Assembly: GCA_037127255.1 (NCBI GenBank)
Contig: JBANSL010000014.1
Span: forward strand, 72,523,646-72,587,645
Length of the DNA: 64,000 nt
Reading direction: 5' to 3'
Origin: Persicaria tinctoria
Lineage: Eukaryota; Streptophyta; Magnoliopsida; Caryophyllales; Polygonaceae
Of the stretch, positions 56,700 through 64,000 are shown piece after piece. The notes below the pieces were generated by a model, which saw only the letters and a program-made list of their open reading frames with translations, was not told the DNA's origin and searched no databases. Every line of letters starts with the position of its first letter. Position 1 is the first letter of the stretch. The position numbers and the translations under genes were made by a program.

Positions 56700-57400
56700 G
56701 AAATTAAAAGCGCAAAATGAAAGGAGAGAACTCACCTGTAGAGCGGATCCCCATCACCTTCGCTAGCACGGAGGGCTCGACCAAGGGACAAAGTCGTGGC
56801 AAGGAAAACCACAAGGCGGAGATACGGAGAAATGGAGAGAAGCAACTGGATAGCGATGACAACAATCGCGAAGGAGAGAAAGAGAGACAGAGAGGGGGTG
56901 AGAGAAGGTAGGGAAAGTCACCATCCCCAATCTCTTTTTGCCGAAAATCTGATTTTCAATCTCTTTGCCGAAAATTTGTTGTCCCAATACTCGAAGTCGA
57001 AAGGAGGCTTCCAGATCCGCAACCTTGATTCATCACCGACTTGTGAGTTGGTGCTCAACTGCTCACCCAGATTGGGCTCAGAGGAGGCAGCGGCGGATCT
57101 AAGTGGTGGCTGCCTATAGCCCTAGCGGCCTCTTCGCACTTCCCCCTCCCCTCTCTTCCTTTCTTTTGATTTGCCATGGAGACACCTCCCCATGTCATCT
57201 TGGTCGCCGGCGGTTCTCTTCGAGGTGCATAACCGTCGGTGAACTCGTCGAGGTGGTAATCGTCGATGCCGCCTCAGTTTGGCCTCTTCGCACTTCCCTC
57301 TCTCCTCTCTTCCTTTCTTTTGATTTGCGATTTCATAAACTCGCTCAGACTTCACCTCCTACATCCGATCACCAACAGTGCAAGGAAACCTGCTGTTTTA
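56700..57400. other. Right arm of the insertion, GA-rich and duplicated CT-rich segments
   Basis: A GAGAGAAAGAGAGACAGAG tract lies at 56870-56900. A segment of about 50 bp (GGCCTCTTCGCACTTCCC followed by a CTCTCTTCCTTTCTTTTGAT block) occurs at 57127 and 57280. Open frames on both strands look compositional. It may be a leader of a further captured gene; not identified. Confidence 0.4.
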
Positions 57401-57997
57401 TTTGCAATATATGGCCATGCTAATTTGGGCCAATTTTTTACCCTCTTGGCTATTTGTGCAAATAGGCCCATTTTTGACCTATTTTGTGCAATTTCCTCAA
57501 TATATTTTTAGCCAAATTTGAAATTATCAATATGTTAAGATGAAAGTAGAATAGAATGATTAATATGGTATTTTAGGGGGATCAAAAATTGATATTCCTT
57601 TTTTTCGGTACCTTTTTAACAAAATTATATGAAATATTAATTTTCGGTACCTTTTTTCGGTTCCTTTTGTGCAATTTCCTTTTTGTCAAATGCGCGGTGT
57701 ATTCATCGGATTTCGGTGTCGGTGAAGGGGATAGCCGGTACCAACTTCCTACCAGGGACGACAAAAATATATACGAAGCGTTACCGACTTTCAGATCCGA
57801 CAAATTTCGAGGTTAAATATCCTGAAATAAATATTTCGAGGTAACTACGAGAGCACATTCGAGGGAAATTTTGAGATTAATTTCGTTGCTAACTTCGTGG
57901 CTATAAAGTTGTTTTCGTTGAATCTTGTACGAGAATATGTCAATATTCGATGTCGGTGTCGATGAATGATATGTCAACTTCGGCTTTCTGAGGCGAT

Positions 57998-58175
57998 TCA
58001 TAATGGGATGCCTTGTTGGAGCCTTGCCAACACTGGATATCGGTGATAATGAATTAATTTTCCATAATGGGATGCCTTGTTGGAGCCTTGCCGACACCGG
58101 ATATCGATGATAATGAATTTTCCATAACGGGATGCCTTGTTAGAGCCTTGCCGACACCTGATGTCGGTGATAATT
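57998..58175 (+). repeat. Three-unit 62-bp tandem repeat
   Basis: Units begin CATAATGGGATGCCTTGTTG and continue through GAGCCTTGCCGACACCGGAT; they start at about 57999, 58062 and 58126 with 63-64-bp spacing. The surrounding 57500-58380 holds no recognisable gene. Confidence 0.8.
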
Positions 58176-58660
58176 TGAGCTTTATCGTTATCTACCTTTG
58201 GAGTCGATATATTCACTGTGTATATGGTGAAAAAGGGTTTGGATCCCATGAATATGTCCAACAAATTCATAGGTGGAGTTAGGGAAATCTCAACCCTAAA
58301 AAAAAAAAACCGATAGTTAGATTTGACCCCCTCCTTCACCCCCCACCCCCACCCTTTTTCTTTTTTTCCTTTTCGCGGAAATTATATACACCGCAAATTT
58401 GCACGTTGATTACGACGTGAAAGCACGTTAATAAAGATGTGCATGTACTTCGTAATTAACATGCAGGTTGGATAGGGCACACAACGTGCAGACGTGCGGG
58501 CACGCTTTTTTTTTATAAGAAAAAGTGGTTGCACGTCGTTTTGGACGTGCGGGGATGCACGTCAAAACCGATGTGCAACCACGTTTTTTAAAAAACGAAA
58601 AAACATGGCCCTTCGTCTCCACTTCCCTCATCCCAGATCCACGAGAGAGAGAGCGAGATT

Positions 58661-59700
58661 CGGAGACAAAGATGGAGAGAGAGTCGGAGATGGAGACGGA
58701 GGTGGTGGTACGTGCCGACGGCGGAGGTGGAGGCGATGGAAGGTGAGGATATGGTTGAGGGAGGAGCAGAGGTCAGAGGGTGTGACGGTACCTGCTATTA
58801 GGGAGGCATCGGCGACCCATACAGTAGATGAGCTGCTACTGTCTGCAGAGGGCGCCCAGCAGAGCATGAAGAGCCCCCAGTACGACATGGATGACTGCTT
58901 CTAGAAAGGTCTGCCTGATTTTCGCGGCACCGGAGATTCATTGTCTGAGCAGCAGCTGTCGATGTCATCCCAGGATGTACTTAGCGGGTGCGTCACTGAT
59001 TTCCGTGGGGGTCGACCGGCGGAGCAGTGGCCCCCCACCATCCATAAGGCTTCGACTTCCGCCGTCCATGAGGCTTCAACTTCCGCCACCCATGATGCTG
59101 ATGCTTCGACTTCCCACAAACCAACGCCGATATCTTTGGCTTCTATGGATGACACCATCCCCGACGTCGTAGAGGAGGTGGAGGATGGATAGGAGAAGCA
59201 GGAGGGCAGGAGAGGCAGGAGGGGCAGGAGAAGCAGAGGTGCGCGGGTGATGCACCCATCCCTGCGCAACCTGCTGGACCGGTTGCGCAAGAGGCCGATG
59301 ACGTGCCTCCGGGCACTCTACTAGTGTCTTACAGGCACCACCGAGCCTACAGGGTGTGGAGGGATGGGACCGTGGATCTTCAGTTGCTGAAGATCCACCA
59401 TCGGGCGAGTCACCTGGCTAATTTTGACCCGTACGTCTTCGAGGGCCCGGGGACCTGGTGGCTACCGTGCTTTGGCGTCATTGACATCACCGATCGGCGA
59501 GTCTGCTTTTCCATAACTGAAAACGTTATTATGTAATCACTTGGAGGATCACGCCAATCTCTTCACCGGTTATTATATGGGACGGTACTCATTCCAGCAG
59601 TTCGTCGACAAACAGAGATGGGCGGGACCTGTGCATGGTGATAGGAGACGTTGGATAGAGCTACCCATCATGGGTTTAATATTTGCAGCGGTATGTCAGA
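58661..59700 (+). pseudogene. Broken transposon gene, possibly plant-mobile-domain type
   Basis: One frame runs from about 58600 to 59190 with TAG codons at 58902-58904 and 59190-59192, encoding a Gly/Arg-rich start and a repeat-bearing Ser/Thr stretch (KASTSAVHEASTSATHDADA). A shifted frame at about 59255-59536 encodes DVPPGTLLVSYRHHRAYRVW, which faintly resembles the start of the plant mobile domain of MAIN-like proteins (LL-x-SY-x-x-H-x-A-x-x-x-W). Continuations in other frames (GYYMGRYSFQQFVDKQRWAG, 59570-59690) are unassigned. I do not recognise a complete family. Confidence 0.35.
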
Positions 59701-60237
59701 TTCCATTCGTCGCTCTATCTTGGCATCATCCGTTCACATGTCTCCCCATGATATCGCCGACACCTGGTAACAACCCTCAATCAGCAACCCTTGGTTTAGC
59801 CTGCATCGGAAATCATGACCATTTTGCCTCGGTACGACTTCAAATGTCTTATATTACCTATTCTTACTTTTCATCTATATCTCAATACTTTAACTCTAAT
59901 TTTCCATTCTCATAGATCTGGTTGCGTCCTAATGCTCCTATTCCGCCGCCTGCGCCAAAATGGAATGCACATCATCAATCGAGCATCGAAGGATGGGATG
60001 GTCCTTTTCAAGCTCAGTTTGACAGATTCCAAGCCTTACGTGTCGATTCCGGTCGTCCTTTACACTTTGTCTAGATTTTATTCCACGAGTCTATTACAAT
60101 TATGGATGTAAACCTTTTTTTTTCCGTGCCTAGCTTGTAACATTATTCGCATATTATCCGAATGAAAATCTTAACAATTATTGCTTAACATTTAATTTTC
60201 ACTTGCCAATAAAACTCACCAAGGCTCGGAAGGGCTT

Positions 60238-60350
60238 AAACCCTAAACCCTAAACACTAAACCTCCCCTAAACCTTAAACCCTAAACCCTTCATTTTTAT
60301 TCCACAAACCCTAAACGATAAACCCTAAACCCAACCCTAAGCCTTCAACC
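60238..60350 (+). repeat. Interstitial telomere-like repeats
   Basis: About nine degenerate copies of the plant telomere unit (AAACCCT), including a TTAAACCCTAAACCCTAAAC stretch, are interrupted by a short AT-rich piece. They lie inside the CACTA-like element, close to its right end. Confidence 0.75.
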
Positions 60351-60499
60351 CTAAGTACCATTTGCACGTCATTGAAGACGTGCACAATTGCACGTTTCTT
60401 TCAACGTGCAGGTCGACATGCACTTATTTCCCACCCACCACATTTACACGTTAATAACGACGTGCAAATCATTAACTACCATTTGTGGTGTATCTAACA

Positions 60500-63400
60500 A
60501 GACCGTTCCTTTTTCTTGTAATTCCTTTTTTGTGAGTGTAAAACCCAACTCCATCCAAACCTGATGAAAAATGGTCATCCTTTTTTTGTTGGAAGTAGAA
60601 TAAGAATTAGAAGAACGAGCTGACACGGTTGTCCTTCCTAACGCATCATTGCAAATGAAAACTCTAAGTTATAAATTGTTTGTTTCCCCGACGGTACCTC
60701 CCCGCGAAGTGGGCGCATACGTCCTTATTTTGCTGATGCCTTGTGCATCAAAACGGTCCTTCCAAGTACTACAACTAGATAGACAGAAGAGGGTGATTTC
60801 CCCATAAGAAGTCAACGAAGTGTATTGGAAGGTAAGTTGGTTACGGAAGAACCAAAGGACCCACCAAGCAAATGCCAAAGAACACATATTATCCTTGCCA
60901 ACGGCATTTTAGATGGCAGCGAGGATAGTATTGGGTTTATAAATGTGGTATATGCCATTAAGTGTCGGAATAGCAATGCGCAGTTCCGCGATTAGTGCAA
61001 GGCCCATGGGGAACTTAACTAAAATGTGGTGAGTAGATTCTGTGGTACAGTCACAAAAGCAGCAACCTGAAGGCACTGCGACATGGATTCGCTGTAGCCT
61101 TTCCGTTGTCAGTAGACCATCGCAAGAAATCTTCCACATGAAATGTTTGATTTTCTGTGGGATTTCAAGTTTCCACAGCCAGAGGCAATCAAAACTGTCA
61201 TCACCATCATGCCGCCTGATGATACAAGTGGTTGATCTCGACAAGAACCAGCCATTTCTACTAGGGCCTCAATAGAGTCTGTCAGAGAGATTGTTTTCCG
61301 GTAATTTAGTGTCAATGATATTCTTAATGGTGGTTGGAGTGAGCATGTTCTGTAACTCATTTTGTAAGTAGGCCACATCCCACTTTTTATCATTTGTTAT
61401 GAAGCGGTCTACCGACCAATTTTCAATTGTACCACGATTGGTGATAATGACGAGTCTATTAATGGGGTCTTTAGGACCTAGTTGTCCTTCCAGAACTTGA
61501 CCGCTCGCCCATCACCGATAGACAAACAAAGTCCCGGCTTGAACAGATGTCTTATGGCGACCATTTTAGACAATTTCCACGAGGTGTTTCCCTTTTTTTA
61601 TAATCCATCAACGAAGTACCTTTTAGGTATTTTGCAGATATAACACTGACCCAGATATTGTTGGGTTTAACAATAATTTTCCACAGTAATTTCATCTGTA
61701 AAGCTAAGTTCATAGTCTCTGCTTTGTATAAGCCTAAGCCACCTTCTAGTGTGTTGACGCAGATTTTGTCCCAGCTGACCAGAGGCGAAGAATTTGGTCC
61801 TTTATTCGAAAAGAATTGTATGTAGACTTTATCTAGCTCCCTCAGAATCGACTGAGGAAGCATGAAGGCTTGCATAATAAAAAGGGATTGGGCGCTAAGG
61901 TTGGACTTGATGAGAACCTTTTGGCCTCCAACGGAAAGAGATGAAGCTTTCCATTTAGACAGCTGTTGTTTAGCTTTCAGAACAACATCCGCGAATGTAT
62001 CACGATTTACTCTTCCATTGACAATGGGGAAGCCAAGGTAATTCTCAAGGTTGTTTGTTTGCGGGATCCCAAGGGAACTCAAGATAGTTTAAACAGCCGC
62101 AGTCATGGTTGCAGCAGACACTTGGAAGCTAGATTTGTGCAAGTTCACTTTTTGTCCCGATATAAGGCAGAATCGTTGGATAACGTTCGAAAGATTGTTA
62201 CATGTTATCCGGTTAGCTTTTCCGAAAAGCATAATATCATCTGCAAACACCATAAAAGGGATCCTAATACCCGAATTACCGAGACAAAACCCAAGATATT
62301 TTGAATTTGCCGCCTTTCGTTGAAGAGTTCTGGAAAGTACCTATGCAACGAGGATAAAAAGAAAAGGAGACAAAGCATCGCCCTGTCTAAGACCTCTGGA
62401 TGGTTGGAAAGGTGCTGATGGTTCATCATTAATAAGAACCGAGTAAGAAACCGTTTGTACACATTCTTTAATCCAACTTATGAATCTATCATCAAACCCG
62501 AACTTTTGCAGAACTGCAGAAAGGAAAGGTCATTCGACTCTGTCATACGCTTTTTCCATATCTAGTTTGATTGCCATGTAGCCACACTTTGCTTTTGAGG
62601 TTCTGAAGGAATGAATGATTTCGTGCGCGATCAGAATGTTATCCTGAATGGCCCTGCCTTTCGTGAATGCACTCTATAGAGGGTGAATGAGCCCGTAAAA
62701 AACTTTTGATAATTTGTTCGTTAGTATTTTTGATATTATTTTGTAGACAGTAGAACATAGACTGATAGGTCTGAAATGATTAACCGATTTAGGATTATCT
62801 ATTTTGTATGAGGGTGATGAAGGTATGGTTAACTTGTCGTAGCAATTTCCCCGACTGGAAGAAAGCCTTAACGGCCTTTATAACGGATTGTCCGATCACG
62901 TCATAGTATGTTTGGTAGAAACCTTTCGGCATACCATCTGGTCCCGACGTCTTATCAGCTTTTATTGAAAATAGGGCATGTTTTATTTCTCCGTTTGTAA
63001 CTGCAGATGTTAGGATTGAATTATCCTCTTCTGAGATTTCATGTCCGATGACGTTAAGGTCGTCAGTAAAAGAGATGTCATGGTTATACAAAGATTTAAA
63101 ACAAGCATAGAAGTTGGAGACGAACTCAGTTCTAATCAAGTAATGATCGGTGAGGTGCAAACCCGAATCAGAGGTTAGGTGTTTTATAACTTTTTTCCCC
63201 CGCCTAGCTGAGGCGATCCGGTGGAAATAAGCAGAGTTTGTATCATTTAGTTTGATATGTTTTAGTTTTGCTCTTTGACTCCAATAACGCCTCTGAAAAT
63301 CAAGCAGCGTTTCTCTTTTATTTTGTAATCTGTTGTGTCGTGTAAAAATATCTTGTCTATGACCCTTAATTAAAATCTGTTGTAGGCGCATGATCTCCTC

Positions 63401-64000
63401 GTCGATTTGAAAGATTTGTTTGTGAATGGTATTGAAATTTTGCTTATGCCATTTTTTGGCCAGTTTCGTAAGCAAGGTGGTTTTTTCACCAATTTAAAAA
63501 TGTTTGAGCCCTCTGGGTTTTCGCGCCAAGCCTGTTTTACAATATTTTTGAAATCTGATTTTGTGGTCCAAGCCAATTCAAATCGGAACGGTTTCTTGTG
63601 TAAATGCGTCTGGGATCGTAAATCAATAGATATCGGAGCGTGATCCGAGTTTGTGAAGGGGTGTATTTCCACCCTTAGGCCGTCATATAGATCGATGATG
63701 TCACGTTGTGCAAGCAAACGATCCAGTTTGGCAAAACTGTTATTCGAGGAGCCTGTTTTTTTTCTTTGCCAGGTATATTTGCCCCCGTGGGTGGGTATGT
63801 CATGAAGCAAGAGAGTATTTTTTAGGTGTTATATTCTTGTGAATCGGGTGTGAGCTGGTGGCGATACTACCCAGTTTATCCCCAAGAATGGCAATTTCAT
63901 TTAGATCGCCTATTAGATAGAATGGATCTGCTAGTTGTGAGGTATACATAATCAGAGAGTCCCAAAGCCGTCCTTTGCGGCAAGGTTTGGAGAAGCATAA
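60500..64000 (-). pseudogene. Decayed L1-type LINE running off the window
   Basis: Minus-strand ORF2 remnants lie in family order from right to left. Endonuclease: 64000-63640 (GDLNEI within 63870-63900, NSDHAPISIDL). Linker and early reverse transcriptase: 63640-62795 (KADKTSGPDGMPKGFYQTYY). Middle and late reverse transcriptase: 62790-61552 (PIVNGRVNRDTFADVVLKAK, KASSLSVGGQKVLIKSNLSA). Zinc region: 61244-60909 (LEIPQKIKHFMWKISCDGLL, CCFCDCTTESTHHIL). Then LAFAWWVLWFFRNQ: 60887-60840. At least four frameshifts and stops separate the parts. The RNase H end is missing, cut by the CACTA-like element at 60490. It is clearly older than the LINE upstream of SSL2. Confidence 0.85.

Larger units (their letters stand above)
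51232..57490. mobile_element. 6.3-kb insertion with captured NSE1 fragment (Pack-MULE-like)
   Basis: Left of 51231 and right of 57491 the sequence is continuous with the uninterrupted paralogue at 45840-46340, so everything between was inserted. The ends have weak inverted similarity: TTTGCACAAATAG followed by TCATG or CCAAG, at about 51264 and, inverted, 57445. Imperfect 9-bp flanks (TAAATATAT / TCAATATAT) fit a Mutator-like element. Inside are an NSE1 gene fragment, a later solo LTR, CCTACCATT repeats and a tRNA-like sequence. No transposase is seen. Confidence 0.6.
58389..60490. mobile_element. CACTA-like element with ACGTGC subterminal repeats
   Basis: The ends read CACCGCAAAT and, inverted, CACCACAAAT. 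Both are followed by dense GCACGT/ACGTGC words: about eight in the left 200 bp, six or more in the right 130 bp (for example TTAATAACGACGTGC). Short TIRs with subterminal repeats resemble CACTA elements, though the first bases are CACC rather than CACT and no clean 3-bp duplication is seen. Inside are broken reading frames and a telomere-like tract. Confidence 0.5.

Noticed and set aside
12145..57490. A single SUMO or SMC5/6 system uniting the Ulp1-like gene, the Agenet gene and the NSE1 fragment
   Set aside because: The NSE1 piece lies 35 kb away in an unrelated insertion; the shared theme is most likely coincidence.

Overview
This is nuclear DNA of a flowering plant, most likely a eudicot. 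It has AT-rich intergenic sequence, genes with GT-AG introns, and plant-specific families: class III peroxidase, strictosidine-synthase-like proteins, FAR1-type MULE transposase, TRIMs and plant Helitrons. Species and family cannot be told from the sequence.

The host content is small. There is the last exon of a class III peroxidase (2506-2912) and a tandem array of three intact three-exon strictosidine-synthase-like (SSL) genes, all on the + strand: SSL1 4951-7087, SSL2 30652-37719 and SSL3 48507-50351 (338, 342 and 342 aa). The array units also share upstream sequence (3770-4250 and 47545-48010) and downstream sequence (45840-46340 and 50690-51231). These paralogues act as empty-site controls and allow several insertions to be mapped to the base.

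The rest is layered transposons. SSL1 has a 515-bp MULE-type MITE in intron 2. A 13.9-kb composite Helitron (7257-21173) lies just behind it, and inside that Helitron sits an 8.1-kb MULE (12145-20240). Between SSL1 and SSL2 are two tandem remnants of a restriction-like-endonuclease retroelement domain, a MITE and a nearly intact 6.8-kb LINE (23559-30383) that landed about 270 bp upstream of the SSL2 start. SSL2 intron 1 holds a Helitron (31032-36257) carrying a structurally complete FAR1-type MULE (31082-35565) with an open 771-aa transposase. Between SSL2 and SSL3 are a Copia element with five TAG codons and no other coding damage, a LINE fragment, and a CACTA element next to a TRIM. After SSL3 comes a 6.3-kb insertion containing a captured NSE1 gene fragment and a solo LTR, then a CACTA-like element with telomere-like repeats, then a decayed LINE that runs off the window.

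The most interesting locus is the MULE at 12145-20240. It carries an eight-exon DUF1985-Ulp1 SUMO-protease-like gene (catalytic residues kept, two nonsense codons), only an N-terminal remnant of a mudrA transposase, and an intact two-exon Agenet-domain gene whose N-terminus reads like a SUMO-interaction motif. Its introns and spacers are peppered with two short motifs, TGTCATGT and TGTCCAGT. By analogy with the self-motif-binding VANC proteins of Arabidopsis VANDAL elements, this could be an element-specific regulatory or anti-silencing system. The parts are visible in the sequence; the function is inference.
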